Assembly: GCF_024448165.1 (NCBI RefSeq)
Contig: NZ_JAMOLN010000035.1
Location: 1-60,986, forward strand
Length of the DNA: 60,986 nt
Direction: 5' to 3'
DNA from: Streptomyces longispororuber
Lineage (GTDB): Bacteria; Actinomycetota; Actinomycetes; Streptomycetales; Streptomycetaceae
How positions within the stretch are numbered: the first letter of the stretch is position 1; each line of letters starts with the position of its first letter. This document shows, piece after piece, positions 9,094 to 18,486 of the stretch. The notes beneath the pieces were generated by a model that saw only the letters and a program-made list of their open reading frames with translations, did not search any database and had not been told where the DNA came from. Both the position numbers and the translations under genes were made by a program.

Positions 9094-9129
9094 GGCGGCC
9101 GTGTGGTCGGCAGCCCCCGCCGCGCCCGG

Positions 9130-9135
9130 TAGGCT
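9130..9135 (+). promoter_or_regulatory. Candidate -10 box (TAGGCT) for leaderless trmI transcript
   Basis: TAGGCT lies exactly 6 bases before the ATG at 9142 and no SD precedes that ATG. This spacing would start transcription at the A of the start codon. No -35 consensus is seen. Confidence 0.45.
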
Positions 9136-9141
9136 GTTCAC

Positions 9142-10047
9142 ATGTCCGAACCGACCGGTGCCGCCCGCAGGCGCGGGCCCTTCAAGGTCGGGGACCAGGT
9201 TCAGCTGACCGACCCCAAGGGCCGCCACTACACGTTCACGCTCGAAGAGGGAAAGAACTTCCACACCCACAAGGGTTCCTTCCCGCACGACGAGCTGATC
9301 GGCGCACCCGAGGGCAGCGTTGTCCGCACCACCGGAAACGTCGCCTACCTCGCGCTGCGCCCCCTGCTCCCCGACTACGTCCTGTCCATGCCCCGCGGCG
9401 CCGCCGTGGTCTACCCCAAGGACGCGGGGCAGATCCTGGCCTTCGCCGACATCTTCCCCGGCGCCCGCGTCGTGGAGGCGGGCGTGGGCTCCGGCTCCCT
9501 CAGCAGCTTCCTGCTGCGCGCCATCGGCGACGAGGGCATGCTGCACTCGTACGAGCGCCGCGAGGACTTCGCCGAGATCGCCAAGGGGAACGTCGAGCGC
9601 TACTTCGGCGGCCCGCACCCCGCCTGGCAGCTCACCGTCGGCGACCTCCAGGACAACCTGTCCGACGGCGACGTCGACCGCGTCATCCTCGACATGCTGG
9701 CCCCCTGGGAGTGCCTGGACGTCGTCAAGAAGGCGCTCGTCCCCGGCGGCATCCTGTGCTGCTACGTCGCCACCACGACGCAGCTCGCCCGCACCGTCGA
9801 GTCCATCCGGGAGATCGGCTGCTTCAACGAGCCGACCTCCTGGGAGTCGATGATCCGCAACTGGCACGTGGAGGGCCTCGCCGTCCGCCCCGACCACCGG
9901 ATGATCGGCCACACCGGCTTCCTTCTCACCGCCCGCCGCCTCGCGGACGGCGTCGAGCCGCCCATGCGCCGCCGCCGCCCCGCCAAGGGCGCCTACGGCG
10001 AGGACTACGACGGTCCGAACGCCGACGGCGGCAACCGCGGCCGCTGA
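9142..10047 (+). CDS. trmI: tRNA (adenine-58-N1)-methyltransferase
   Basis: 301 residues. A small N-terminal beta domain (FKVGDQVQLTDPKGRHYTF...GKNFHTHKG) precedes a Rossmann methyltransferase domain. The SAM-binding loop is RVVEAGVGSGSLSSFLL near residues 108-125, with acidic LHSYERREDFAEIA and the catalytic-region VDRVILDMLAPWE. The family (mycobacterial Rv2118c) forms tetramers and makes m1A58 in the tRNA T-loop using S-adenosylmethionine. In actinobacteria it is often close to arc, as here. The C-terminus is Arg-rich (RRRRPAKG). Translation probably starts on a leaderless message. Confidence 0.93.
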   Translation: MSEPTGAARRRGPFKVGDQVQLTDPKGRHYTFTLEEGKNFHTHKGSFPHDELIGAPEGSVVRTTGNVAYLALRPLLPDYVLSMPRGAAVVYPKDAGQILAFADIFPGARVVEAGVGSGSLSSFLLRAIGDEGMLHSYERREDFAEIAKGNVERYFGGPHPAWQLTVGDLQDNLSDGDVDRVILDMLAPWECLDVVKKALVPGGILCCYVATTTQLARTVESIREIGCFNEPTSWESMIRNWHVEGLAVRPDHRMIGHTGFLLTARRLADGVEPPMRRRRPAKGAYGEDYDGPNADGGNRGR

Positions 10048-10085
10048 CCCGGCGAGGGACAGCGGAACAACCGAACAACGCACCG

Positions 10086-10133
10086 GCGCCGCCGCCGAGT
10101 TCCCCCGCACGTCCGGGAACTCGGCGGCGGCGC
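10086..10133 (+). terminator. Terminator after trmI
   Basis: Perfect 19-bp arms, 10086-10104 (GCGCCGCCGCCGAGTTCCC) and 10115-10133, with a 10-base loop, starting 38 bases past the stop. Confidence 0.85.
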
Positions 10134-10305
10134 TCGTCCGTTGACACACCGGCAGCACCGCGCCCACGAGCCACCGCGGAACCACTGAGCCGTGGAACCG
10201 CAGGACCCGCGGAAAACACCGGGACCCCGCCGTTCCGCTCCACTGTGACGTATGGCACGATGCTGGCCACCCCCACCGGCACAGCCCTCACAGGAGACGC
10301 TCCTA

Positions 10306-10881
10306 GTGCAGCAACCCGCCGTCCCGGAACTGGCGCACACCACCACCCGCCCCATCCACTGGCTGGCCACCGCGGCCGCCCTCGCCGCCGTCGTCGCGGC
10401 CTCCGGCTTCCTCCAGCCGGACTCCGCCACCGCGGCCCAGGCCGACGCCAAGTCGGCCACCGCCCACCCCGCGACCGTCGCCCCGCCCGATCCGGCGGCG
10501 GTCCACTTCCCGCTCAACTGCGGGCCCGTCAAGGTCGTCGTGCAGAAGAAGGCCTCCGGTGACCTCGACGGCGACGGCCGACCGGAGACGGTCGCGGTCG
10601 TCCGCTGCGACGCGGGCTCCGGCACCCCGCCGAACGGGGTGTACGTCCTGACCCAGCCGCCCGGCGCCGAGCCGCGCGTCGTCGCCACGCTCGTCGACCC
10701 GCAGGACCGCTTCTCGGTCAGCGACTTCGCCGTGCGCGACGGGGCCGTCACCGCCACGCTCGACGGCTACTCGTCCGACGCGGTGCCCCGCTACCGCCCG
10801 GACGTCCACGACAAGGCCAAGTGGCAGTGGAAGAACGGCACGTTCGTCCGCTCCACGCCGGCCGAGGCGCGCGGCGTCTGA
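10306..10881 (+). CDS. Secreted protein of unknown function
   Basis: 191 residues from GTG 10306 (AGGAG 9 bases upstream). Residues 16-45 (IHWLATAAALAAVVAASGFL...ATAAQ) form a signal peptide with a likely Ala-x-Ala cleavage site. The mature part is about 145 residues with two cysteines (LNCGPV and VVRCDAG) that could form a disulfide. GDLDGDGRPETVAVV resembles an Asp-rich FG-GAP/VCBS calcium loop. The remainder looks like a small beta fold ending KWQWKNGTFVRS. It lies alone between two strong terminators. I do not recognise a named family and assign no function. Confidence 0.82.
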   Translation: MQQPAVPELAHTTTRPIHWLATAAALAAVVAASGFLQPDSATAAQADAKSATAHPATVAPPDPAAVHFPLNCGPVKVVVQKKASGDLDGDGRPETVAVVRCDAGSGTPPNGVYVLTQPPGAEPRVVATLVDPQDRFSVSDFAVRDGAVTATLDGYSSDAVPRYRPDVHDKAKWQWKNGTFVRSTPAEARGV

Positions 10882-10896
10882 AAACCGTCTGAAAAC

Positions 10897-10950
10897 CGTC
10901 TGAAGGGCCCTGTGCCCCCGGATCTCCGGGGGCACAGGGCCCTTCAGACG
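10897..10950. terminator. Very strong terminator, convergent genes
   Basis: Perfect 25-bp arms (10897-10921 and 10926-10950, beginning CGTCTGAAGGGCCC) with an ATCT loop. The CTGAAAACCGT motif just before it is directly repeated. It serves the plus-strand secreted-protein gene and the minus-strand ferredoxin gene. Confidence 0.92.
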
Positions 10951-10969
10951 TTCTGCGGCTACCGCCCGC

Positions 10970-11284
10970 TCACTCCGCGTCGGGCCCGTACACCTCGACG
11001 CTGTCCGATACCCGCCGTACGTGGATGCAGTCGCCCGGGCACTCCTGCGCGGACGCCACCACGTCGGTGAGAAGCGGAAGCGGCACGGGTGTTGAGGCGC
11101 CGGGGGCCTGCAGCAGTTCGTCGTCCGCGCTCTTCACATAAGCGAGCCCGTCGATGTCCAGCTCGAAGACCTCCGGCGCGTACTGGGCGCAGATCCCGTC
11201 CCCGGTGCACAGGTCCTGGTCGATCCACACTTCAAGCGGAACGCCGGTGTCGGTGCCGGATCCGGCCTCTTGCTGCACGGTCAT
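10970..11284 (-). CDS. Single-cluster ferredoxin
   Basis: 104 residues. The cluster cysteines are C26 and C32 (CTGDGIC, with Gly where a third cysteine would stand) and C82 in ECPGDC; C86 is an extra. This is the pattern of small actinobacterial [3Fe-4S]/[4Fe-4S] ferredoxins that pass electrons to P450s and other oxidoreductases. ATG 11284 has GCAGGAAT just upstream; a longer frame exists but lacks support. It is divergent from arc, from which 265 bases separate it, and no redox partner lies beside it. The P450 at 43111 is too far away to be assumed a partner. Confidence 0.88.
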   Translation of the reverse strand: MTVQQEAGSGTDTGVPLEVWIDQDLCTGDGICAQYAPEVFELDIDGLAYVKSADDELLQAPGASTPVPLPLLTDVVASAQECPGDCIHVRRVSDSVEVYGPDAE

Positions 11285-11549
11285 GATTCCTGCCGTTTCC
11301 TGCGTCGCGGGCCCGTCGTAACCCACTTCACAGGAGCAAGTCGGGCCAGGCCTGACGGGTGTTGAACACTTCGACCCTACAACCGCCCGCTTTCCGATGT
11401 TGTTGGGTGGGTATTCCCCTGGCGTGAGGGAGAGCGCAAGGGTGAAGATCGGACACACCCCGACCGTCTTTGTGATCTAGGGGTTTCAATCGACACCCGC
11501 CCAGGTAGGGTCTGGAAGCGTCCAGCTCCCCTTGGAGGAGGTGAGGACC

Positions 11550-13316
11550 GTGGCAGCCCACGACGACGACATGAACCGCGGCATCCGCCCGGGACGAGGG
11601 TCCGACGACCCCGCCGGACAGATTGCCTATCTCGAGCAGGAAATCGCCGTCCTGCGGCGCAAGCTCGCCGACTCTCCGCGTCATACGAGGATTCTCGAAG
11701 AGCGGATCGTCGAGCTGCAGACCAACCTGGCCGGCGTGTCCGCCCAGAACGAACGGCTCGCCAACACACTCCGTGAGGCCCGCGACCAGATCGTGGCCCT
11801 CAAGGAGGAGGTCGACCGGCTCGCGCAACCGCCGGCCGGCTTCGGAGTCTTCCTCACGGCCAATGAGGACGGCACCGCCGACATCTTCACCGGCGGCCGC
11901 AAACTCCGGGTGAACGTGAGCCCCAGCGTCGAGCTCGAAGAGCTCAGGCGCGGCCAGGAAGTAATGCTCAACGAAGCGCTCAACGTGGTCGAGGCCATGG
12001 AGTACGAGAGCGTGGGCGACATCGTCACCCTCAAGGAGATCCTTGAGGACGGCGAGCGCGCCCTCGTGGTCGGGCACACCGACGAGGAACGGGTGGTCAG
12101 GCTCGCCGAGCCGCTGCTGGACATCACCATCCGCCCCGGCGACGCCCTGCTGCTCGAACCCCGTTCCGGCTATGTCTACGAAGTCGTACCGAAGAGCGAA
12201 GTCGAGGAGCTGGTCCTCGAAGAGGTCCCGGACATCGGCTACGACCAGATCGGCGGCCTGGGCAACCAGATCGAACTGATCCGGGACGCGGTCGAGCTGC
12301 CGTACCTCTACCCGGACCTCTACCGGGAGCACGAGCTGCGGCCGCCCAAGGGCGTCCTGCTCTACGGGCCCCCCGGATGCGGCAAGACCCTCATCGCGAA
12401 GGCGGTCGCGAACTCCCTCGCCAAGAAGGTCGCCGAGGTGACCGGACAGGGGCAGGGCAAGAGCTTCTTCCTGAACATCAAGGGTCCCGAGCTCCTCAAC
12501 AAGTACGTCGGTGAGACCGAGCGGCAGATCCGTCTGGTCTTCCAGCGTGCGCGGGAGAAGGCCAGCGAGGGTACCCCCGTCATCGTCTTCTTCGACGAGA
12601 TGGAGTCCCTGTTCCGCACCCGTGGCTCCGGTGTCAGTTCGGACGTGGAGAACACCATCGTCCCGCAGCTGCTCGCCGAGATCGACGGTGTGGAGGGCCT
12701 GCAGAACGTGGTCGTGATCGGTGCCTCGAACCGTGAGGACATGATCGACCCGGCCATCCTGCGGCCCGGCCGTCTCGACGTGAAGATCAAGATCGAGCGT
12801 CCGGACGCCGAAGCGGCCAAGGACATCTTCGGCAAGTACCTCACCGAGCGCCTCCCGCTGCACCTCGACGACGTCGACGAGCACGGCGGCGACAAGGGAT
12901 CCACGGTCCACGGAATGATCCAGACCGCCGTGGAGCACATGTACGCGGAATCCGAGGAAAACCGCTTCCTGGAAGTCACGTACGCCAATGGCGACAAGGA
13001 AGTCCTGTACTTCAAGGACTTCAACTCCGGCGCAATGATCGAGAACATTGTCGGTCGCGCCAAGAAGATGGCCATCAAGGCCTTCCTCGAGCAGAACCAG
13101 AAGGGGCTCCGGGTCTCTCACCTCCTGCAGGCTTGCATCGACGAGTTCAAGGAGAACGAGGACCTGCCCAACACCACCAACCCGGACGACTGGGCCCGGA
13201 TCTCCGGAAAGAAGGGCGAGCGGATCGTCTACATCCGGACGCTCGTCACCGGAAAGCAGGGCGCGGACACCGGACGCTCCATCGACACGGTGGCGAACAC
13301 CGGTCAGTACCTGTAA
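11550..13316 (+). CDS. arc: Proteasome-associated AAA ATPase (ARC/Mpa)
   Basis: 588 residues from GTG 11550 (GGAGGTG 6 bases upstream). Order: N-terminal coiled coil ([15 protein letters not shown]...[11 protein letters not shown], about 25-95) that captures Pup; tandem OB folds (about 95-240); AAA module with Walker A GPPGCGKT near 273-280, Walker B IVFFDEME near 345-352 and the sensor/Arg region [17 protein letters not shown]-terminal GQYL, the proteasome-docking tail. It unfolds pupylated proteins and threads them into the 20S core. It is the first gene of the Pup-proteasome locus. TAGGGT at 11506-11511 could be a -10 box. Confidence 0.97.
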   Translation: MAAHDDDMNRGIRPGRGSDDPAGQIAYLEQEIAVLRRKLADSPRHTRILEERIVELQTNLAGVSAQNERLANTLREARDQIVALKEEVDRLAQPPAGFGVFLTANEDGTADIFTGGRKLRVNVSPSVELEELRRGQEVMLNEALNVVEAMEYESVGDIVTLKEILEDGERALVVGHTDEERVVRLAEPLLDITIRPGDALLLEPRSGYVYEVVPKSEVEELVLEEVPDIGYDQIGGLGNQIELIRDAVELPYLYPDLYREHELRPPKGVLLYGPPGCGKTLIAKAVANSLAKKVAEVTGQGQGKSFFLNIKGPELLNKYVGETERQIRLVFQRAREKASEGTPVIVFFDEMESLFRTRGSGVSSDVENTIVPQLLAEIDGVEGLQNVVVIGASNREDMIDPAILRPGRLDVKIKIERPDAEAAKDIFGKYLTERLPLHLDDVDEHGGDKGSTVHGMIQTAVEHMYAESEENRFLEVTYANGDKEVLYFKDFNSGAMIENIVGRAKKMAIKAFLEQNQKGLRVSHLLQACIDEFKENEDLPNTTNPDDWARISGKKGERIVYIRTLVTGKQGADTGRSIDTVANTGQYL

Positions 13317-13325
13317 AAGACAGGG

Positions 13326-13369
13326 TGGCTGCGGGTGCCCGGACCGGGTACCCGCAGCCAACTGTTTTC
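13326..13369 (+). terminator. Terminator after arc
   Basis: 14-bp arms (13326-13339 TGGCTGCGGGTGCC and 13347-13360) with one wobble pair, a 7-base loop and a trailing CTGTTTTCC. From here to dop (13562) nothing firm is seen beyond the dop ribosome site. Confidence 0.75.
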
Positions 13370-13561
13370 CAGGCAACGACCGGCCCAAAGTCGGAGCGAA
13401 GCAATGACGCAAATGATCTCCCCACCAGCGCAAAGGCGTTCTAGGCTCTTCCATGCCGCCGAGTCGCGCCGTGCGGGGACGGGCACCGCACACGCACCGG
13501 AGAACCAGCGGTACTTGAGCGCCGCCCCCGACCGAGGGCGCCGCCGGGCAAGGAGGGCCGC

Positions 13562-15073
13562 ATGACCGTACGGCGAGTAATGGGCATCGAGACGGAGTAC
13601 GGGATCTCCGTCCCCGGCCACCCCAATGCCAATGCCATGCTCACCTCGTCCCAGATCGTCAATGCCTATGCGGCGGCGATGCACCGGGCCCGCAGGGCCC
13701 GCTGGGACTTCGAGGAGGAGAACCCGCTGCGCGACGCACGAGGCTTCGACCTCGCGCGGGAGGCCGCCGACTCCAGCCAGCTCACCGACGAGGACATCGG
13801 CCTGGCCAACGTCATCCTCACCAACGGCGCGCGCCTCTACGTCGACCACGCACACCCCGAGTACAGCTCGCCCGAGGTCACCAACCCCTGGGACGCCGTC
13901 CTGTGGGACAAGGCCGGCGAGCGCATCATGGCCGAGGCCGCCGAGCGGGCCGCCCAGCTCCCCGGCGCCCAGCCGATCCACCTCTACAAGAACAACACCG
14001 ACAACAAGGGCGCCTCCTACGGGACGCACGAGAACTACCTGATGAAGCGGGAGACCCCCTTCTCGGACATCGTGCGCCACCTCACGCCCTTCTTCGTCTC
14101 CCGGCAGGTCGTCACCGGAGCGGGCCGCGTCGGCATCGGCCAGGACGGGCACGAGCACGGCTTCCAGCTCAGCCAGCGCGCGGACTACTTCGAGGTCGAG
14201 GTCGGCCTGGAGACCACGCTCAAGCGCCCGATCATCAACACCCGGGACGAGCCGCACTCGGACGCCGAGAAGTACCGCCGCCTCCACGTGATCATCGGCG
14301 ACGCGAACCTCTCCGAGATCTCGACCTACCTCAAGCTCGGCACCACGTCCCTCGTCCTCTCCATGATCGAGGACGGGTTCATCGCGGTCGACCTCGCCGT
14401 CGACCAGCCGGTGCGCACCCTCCACCAGGTCTCGCACGACCCGACGCTGCAGCGCCTGATCACCCTCCGTAGCGGCCGCACGCTCACCGCGGTCCAGCTC
14501 CAGATGGAGTACTTCGAGCTCGCCAGGAAGTACGTCGAGGAGCGCTTCGGCGCCGACGCGGACGACCAGACCAAGGACGTCCTGACCCGCTGGGAGGACG
14601 TCCTCGGCCGCCTGGAGTCGGATCCGATGAGCCTCTCCGGCGAGCTGGACTGGGTCGCCAAGCGGGAGCTCATGGAGGGCTACCGGCGCCGTGACGGCCT
14701 CGACTGGGACGCCGCGAAGCTGCACCTCCTCGACCTTCAGTACGCCGACGTGCGGGCCGAGAAGGGCCTCTACAACCGTCTCGCGGCCCGCGGCAAGATG
14801 AAGCGCCTCCTGGACGAGAGCGACGTCGAGCGGGCCCGTACGAAGCCGCCTGAGGACACCAGGGCCTACTTCCGCGGGCGCTGCCTGGAGCAGTACGCGG
14901 ACGACGTCGCCGCGGCGTCCTGGGACTCGGTGATCTTCGACCTGCCGGGCCGGGACTCACTCCAGCGGGTCCCAACCCTCGAACCCCTTCGCGGAACGCG
15001 AAATCACGTGAAGGAGCTCCTTGACCGGTGCCGTACGGCCGAGGATCTGGTCAGGGTGCTGTCCGGGGGTTGA
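13562..15073 (+). CDS. dop: Pup deamidase/depupylase
   Basis: 503 residues. Begins [16 protein letters not shown] with the glutamate of the glutamine-synthetase-like active site. It keeps the Dop-specific loop (about residues 40-80), absent from the ligase PafA, and the catalytic aspartate in [15 protein letters not shown]. It converts Pup's C-terminal Gln to Glu for ligation and also removes Pup from targets; the Pup encoded next door ends in Gln and so needs it. AAGGAGG precedes the ATG. It forms the head of the dop-pup-prcB-prcA group. Confidence 0.97.
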   Translation: MTVRRVMGIETEYGISVPGHPNANAMLTSSQIVNAYAAAMHRARRARWDFEEENPLRDARGFDLAREAADSSQLTDEDIGLANVILTNGARLYVDHAHPEYSSPEVTNPWDAVLWDKAGERIMAEAAERAAQLPGAQPIHLYKNNTDNKGASYGTHENYLMKRETPFSDIVRHLTPFFVSRQVVTGAGRVGIGQDGHEHGFQLSQRADYFEVEVGLETTLKRPIINTRDEPHSDAEKYRRLHVIIGDANLSEISTYLKLGTTSLVLSMIEDGFIAVDLAVDQPVRTLHQVSHDPTLQRLITLRSGRTLTAVQLQMEYFELARKYVEERFGADADDQTKDVLTRWEDVLGRLESDPMSLSGELDWVAKRELMEGYRRRDGLDWDAAKLHLLDLQYADVRAEKGLYNRLAARGKMKRLLDESDVERARTKPPEDTRAYFRGRCLEQYADDVAAASWDSVIFDLPGRDSLQRVPTLEPLRGTRNHVKELLDRCRTAEDLVRVLSGG

Positions 15074-15216
15074 TCCGCGGCTGAAAAGCGGACGGCAGGG
15101 GAATCACAGAGGTGGGTCCCGCACGTTGAACCAACTGCGGGGCCGATGTCGGACCCGACTTGTAGGGTTCTGATCACGAACGACCTGTATCTCGAACCGA
15201 GCGGGGTGAGCTGGAT

Positions 15217-15435
15217 ATGGCGACCAAGGACACCGGCGGCGGGCAGCAGAAGGCGATGCGTTCCACCGAGGAGGTCGAGGAGCAGGCACAGGACGCGCAG
15301 GCGACCGATGACCTCAAGGAGCGCCAGGAGAAGCTGAGCGACGACGTCGACTCGGTCCTGGACGAGATCGACGACGTCCTCGAGGAGAACGCCGAGGACT
15401 TCGTGCGCTCCTTCGTGCAGAAGGGTGGCCAGTAG
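15217..15435 (+). CDS. pup: Prokaryotic ubiquitin-like protein Pup
   Basis: 72 residues, the normal length. The central part (EEVEEQAQDAQATDDLKERQ to VDSVLDEIDDVLEENAED) is the acidic helix that binds the ARC coiled coil, and the end is FVQKGGQ. The terminal Gln must be deamidated by Dop before PafA attaches Pup to lysines. ATG 15217 has an SD-like GGGGTGAGC upstream. A TAGGGT at 15163-15168 may be the -10 of a pup promoter in the 143-base gap after dop. Confidence 0.97.
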   Translation: MATKDTGGGQQKAMRSTEEVEEQAQDAQATDDLKERQEKLSDDVDSVLDEIDDVLEENAEDFVRSFVQKGGQ

Positions 15436-15459
15436 GTCACCCTCGGCTTCGGCCCGACG

Positions 15460-15640
15460 ATTCATCGGGTGTGCACCGGAGCCCGCGGCGTTCCGTCGCA
15501 CGGCTCCGGTCACACAGGTGGATCATCGCCACGAGACGGGTAGGGTCCGTGGCATACCGTGCTTCAACTGCATTTACGTGGAAGGAAACGCGTGGAAGCC
15601 AACCCTCGTAGCACCGGGCGTCTGCCGGCAGCCTTCCTGA
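15460..15640 (+). pseudogene. Relic of a recombination endonuclease VII (HNH-like) gene between pup and prcB
   Basis: In the frame ending at TGA 15640 the translation contains [21 protein letters not shown] and then [15 protein letters not shown]. The first block is the core of endonuclease VII-like proteins (xVDHxHxTGxVRGxLCxxCN). The second is, as I recall, how the C-terminus of the endonuclease VII-domain gene found between pup and prcB in other Streptomyces reads. Here the two blocks are fused, the loop between them is missing, the N-terminal zinc CxxC is absent, and no start codon or ribosome site precedes it. The end overlaps prcB by 49 bases, as expected of the ancestral arrangement. 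The boundaries at the 5' side are approximate. Confidence 0.62.
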
Positions 15641-16437
15641 CGCCCGGCTCGTCCTCCTTCATGGACTTCCTGTCCGAGCACCAGCCCGAAATGCTGCCGG
15701 GCAACCGGCAGTTGCCGCCGACGCAGGGCGTCATCGAAGCCCCGCACGGCACGACCATCGTCTCCGTCACGTTCCCCGGCGGCGTGGTGCTCGCCGGTGA
15801 CCGGCGGGCGACGATGGGCAATGTCATCGCGCAGCGCGACATCGAGAAGGTCTTCCCCGCGGACGAGTACTCGGCCGTCGGCATCGCCGGCACCGCCGGC
15901 CTCGCCGTCGAGATGGTCAAGCTCTTCCAGCTGGAGCTGGAGCACTTCGAGAAGGTCGAAGGTGCTCAACTGTCCCTCGAGGGCAAGGCGAACCGACTGT
16001 CGACCATGATCCGGTCGAACCTCGGCATGGCCATGCAGGGCCTGGCGGTCGTCCCGCTGTTCGCCGGGTACGACGTCGACCGCGAGAAGGGGCGGATCTT
16101 CTCCTACGACGTGACGGGCGGCCGGAGCGAGGAGCACGGGTTCGCCGCGACCGGTTCCGGTTCGGTGTTCGCGCGCGGAGCGATGAAGAAGCTCTACCGC
16201 GCGGATCTGACGGAGGAGCAGGCCACGACGCTGGTCGTGCAGGCGCTGTACGACGCGGCCGACGACGACTCGGCGACCGGCGGCCCGGACATGGCGCGCC
16301 GGATCTTCCCGATCGTCACGGTGATCTCGGAGGACGGGTTCCGGCGTCTGACGGACGACGAGTCGTCGGAGATCGCCCGCTCGATCCTGGAGCGGCGCCT
16401 CGAGCAGCCGGACGGTCCGCGGGCCGCTCTGCTGTGA
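15592..16437 (+). CDS. prcB: 20S proteasome beta subunit
   Basis: 281 residues from GTG 15592 (GGAAGGAAA just upstream). A 53-residue propeptide ends at PHG, so autocatalysis exposes Thr54 of [21 protein letters not shown] as the nucleophile; the Asp and Lys of the active site lie in GDRRAT and IEKVF. The subunit forms the two inner heptamer rings of the proteasome core. The first 49 bases overlap the endonuclease VII relic, and prcA follows after 59 bases. Confidence 0.97.
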   Translation: MEANPRSTGRLPAAFLTPGSSSFMDFLSEHQPEMLPGNRQLPPTQGVIEAPHGTTIVSVTFPGGVVLAGDRRATMGNVIAQRDIEKVFPADEYSAVGIAGTAGLAVEMVKLFQLELEHFEKVEGAQLSLEGKANRLSTMIRSNLGMAMQGLAVVPLFAGYDVDREKGRIFSYDVTGGRSEEHGFAATGSGSVFARGAMKKLYRADLTEEQATTLVVQALYDAADDDSATGGPDMARRIFPIVTVISEDGFRRLTDDESSEIARSILERRLEQPDGPRAALL

Positions 16438-16496
16438 GCTGACGGTCCCCCTTCTTTCCCACTGACGCGTTACTGACAGAAAGGGACGGATAGCCG

Positions 16497-17261
16497 GTGT
16501 CGACGCCGTTCTATGTCTCACCCCAGCAGGCGATGGCCGACCGCGCGGAGTACGCGCGCAAGGGCATCGCCCGCGGTCGCAGCCTGGTCGTGCTGCAGTA
16601 CGCCGACGGCATCGTGTTCGTCGGCGAGAACCCGTCCCGCGCACTGCACAAGTTCAGCGAGATCTACGACCGGATCGGCTTCGCGGCCGCCGGTAAGTAC
16701 AACGAGTACGAGAACCTCAGAATCGGCGGCGTGCGCTACGCGGACCTGCGTGGATACACGTACGACCGGGACGATGTGACGGCCCGTGGCCTGGCGAACG
16801 TGTACGCGCAGACGCTGGGCACGATCTTCTCCAGCGCGGGCGAGAAGCCGTACGAGGTGGAGCTGGTCGTCGCCGAGGTCGGCGAGTCCGCCGAGGGCGA
16901 CCAGATCTACCGGCTGCCGCACGACGGGTCGATCGTCGACGAGCACGGCTCGGTCGCGGTCGGGGGCAACGCCGAGCAGATCAGCAACTATCTGGACCAG
17001 CGCCACCAGGACGGCATGACGCTGTCCGAGGCCCTGAAGCTCGCCGTCCAGGCCCTGTCGCGGGACACGAACGGGAGCGAGCGGGAGATCCCCGCGGAGC
17101 GCCTCGAGGTGGCGGTCCTGGACCGGACGCGGCCGCAGCAGCGGAAGTTCAAGCGGATCGCCGGGCGGCAGCTGTCCCGGCTGCTCACGGCCGAGGGCGC
17201 GGCCGAGGTCTCGAAGGCCGCGTCGGACGCGGTGTCCGACGAGGACTCCTCAGAGGAGTAG
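16497..17261 (+). CDS. prcA: 20S proteasome alpha subunit
   Basis: 254 residues from GTG 16497 with AAAGGGA upstream. The N-terminal [23 protein letters not shown] is the gating helix region of actinobacterial alpha subunits; there is no catalytic Thr. [20 protein letters not shown] and the proteasome fold are clear. The C-terminal ~35 residues are acidic and low-complexity ([12 protein letters not shown]), usual in Streptomyces. It forms the outer rings that dock the ARC GQYL tail. A strong terminator closes the operon 15 bases later. Confidence 0.97.
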   Translation: MSTPFYVSPQQAMADRAEYARKGIARGRSLVVLQYADGIVFVGENPSRALHKFSEIYDRIGFAAAGKYNEYENLRIGGVRYADLRGYTYDRDDVTARGLANVYAQTLGTIFSSAGEKPYEVELVVAEVGESAEGDQIYRLPHDGSIVDEHGSVAVGGNAEQISNYLDQRHQDGMTLSEALKLAVQALSRDTNGSEREIPAERLEVAVLDRTRPQQRKFKRIAGRQLSRLLTAEGAAEVSKAASDAVSDEDSSEE

Positions 17262-17276
17262 GTCGCAGTCTTTTTG

Positions 17277-17320
17277 GCGGGTGCCCCCGGCCGGTTTCCG
17301 AACCGGCCGGGGGCACCCGC
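17277..17320. terminator. Terminator after prcA (convergent with LacI-type gene)
   Basis: Perfect 20-bp arms (17277-17296 GCGGGTGCCCCCGGCCGGTT and 17301-17320) around TCCG, preceded by TCTTTTT on the plus strand, so it can also end the minus-strand gene whose stop is at 17324. Confidence 0.93.
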
Positions 17321-17323
17321 GCG

Positions 17324-18361
17324 TCATGCGGCGGCGGGCGGCCGGCCGGTCGAGCCGCGCACGATCAACTCGACCGGCAGCGCGGCGGTTTCGGGCTCAC
17401 GGCCCTCCAGGACGGCGATGAGCGCCGCCATGCCCCGCTCGCCGAACTCCTCGGCGGGCAGCCGCACGGTGGTCAGCTCCGGTTCGACGGCGGTGGCGAG
17501 GGAGAGGTCGTCGAAGCCCGTGACGGAGAGGTGGTCGGGGATGCGCAGGCCCATGCGGCGGGCGGCCTTGTAGGCGCCGGTGGCTAGCTTGTCGTCGTCG
17601 CAGACGATGGCGGTGGGGCGCACGAGCCCGGAGGTGCGCAGGGCCCGCTCCGTGGCCACGAGGGCGTCCTCCACGGTGAGGTCCGAGCGGACGGTGCGGA
17701 CTGTCGTGTCGGGCAGCAGGGCGGTACGGGCGGCGAGTTCACGGGCGCGCACGTCGAAGGTCCAGGAGTCGACCGCCGAGGCCAGGTGCAGGAAGTGGCG
17801 GTGGCCGAGGGCCAGCAGATGGTCGGTGATCTGCCGGATGCCGTCGGTGAGGTCCAGATTGACGGTGGCGGCGCCGAGGCTGCCGGCCGGGTCGCTGTCG
17901 AGCATCACCAGGGGCAGCCCGTCGCCGCGCAGGGCCGTGACGGCGCCGGCGGCCATGGACGAGGCGAGGACGCCGTCGAGCGCGGCTGTCGCCGAGGGGA
18001 ACGGGTCGCGGGCCGGTCCGACGCCGTCGGGGGAGGGGTACAGGACCACGCCGAAGTCGTGCTGCGCCGCGACGCGGGCGGCTCCCGTGTAGACCCCCGC
18101 GAAGAACTCGTTGGTGAGCGCGGGGACGACCAGGAGCGCGGTGCGGGTACGGCCCAGGCGGAGGTTGCGGGCGGCGAGGTTGGGGCGGTAGCCCAGCTGC
18201 TGCGCGGCGGCCCTGACCCGCTCGGCGGTCGCCGGTGACACCCGGCCGCGCCACTTGTCGCCCATGACGAGGGAGACGGCGGCCTGGGAGACGCCCGCGG
18301 CCCGGGCCACGTCCCGGCTGGTGGGCCGGGCGGTCGCCGTCCCGTCCGTACCGCTGGTCAC
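17324..18361 (-). CDS. LacI/GalR-family transcriptional repressor
   Basis: 345 residues from GTG 18361 (GGAGG 6 bases upstream). The helix-turn-helix is TSRDVARAAGVSQAAVSLVM, followed by the hinge AAAQQLGYRPNLAARNL; the remainder is a periplasmic-binding-like sugar-sensing domain ending VELIVRGSTG. It is divergent from an MFS transporter gene across 125 bases containing a 28-bp palindromic site, so it probably controls that transporter and itself. The effector is unknown. With the transporter it interrupts the proteasome gene cluster between prcA and pafA. Confidence 0.93.
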   Translation of the reverse strand: MTSGTDGTATARPTSRDVARAAGVSQAAVSLVMGDKWRGRVSPATAERVRAAAQQLGYRPNLAARNLRLGRTRTALLVVPALTNEFFAGVYTGAARVAAQHDFGVVLYPSPDGVGPARDPFPSATAALDGVLASSMAAGAVTALRGDGLPLVMLDSDPAGSLGAATVNLDLTDGIRQITDHLLALGHRHFLHLASAVDSWTFDVRARELAARTALLPDTTVRTVRSDLTVEDALVATERALRTSGLVRPTAIVCDDDKLATGAYKAARRMGLRIPDHLSVTGFDDLSLATAVEPELTTVRLPAEEFGERGMAALIAVLEGREPETAALPVELIVRGSTGRPPAAA

Positions 18362-18429
18362 TTGCTGCCTCCGTGTGGATCGTCGCGCGGTGGTCGACGT
18401 TAGCGGGTGGCTCCCGGTACCGCGCACGT

Positions 18430-18457
18430 GGTACGTATAACCCTTCGACGTTATACG
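18430..18457. promoter_or_regulatory. Palindromic operator between LacI-type and MFS genes
   Basis: TACGTATAAC (18430-18439) and GTTATACGTA (18448-18457) are perfect 10-bp inverted arms with an 8-base spacer, AT-rich against the GC-rich background. It lies 30 bases before the MFS start and 69 from the regulator start, suited to repressing both. Confidence 0.7.
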
Positions 18458-18486
18458 TAAAACTGAACTCCAGGTGAGGCGGGGCG

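Noticed and set aside
9009..9141. Possible Cys-rich peptide gene through the 9-bp repeat
   Set aside because: All frames through a 9-base repeat are open by construction; there is no start codon with a ribosome site, and both strands give equally open frames.
15540..15545. TAGGGT as the prcB -10 promoter box
   Set aside because: These bases encode the Arg-Val of the conserved GRVRG motif in the endonuclease VII relic, so the match can be explained by ancestral coding. It was not annotated.
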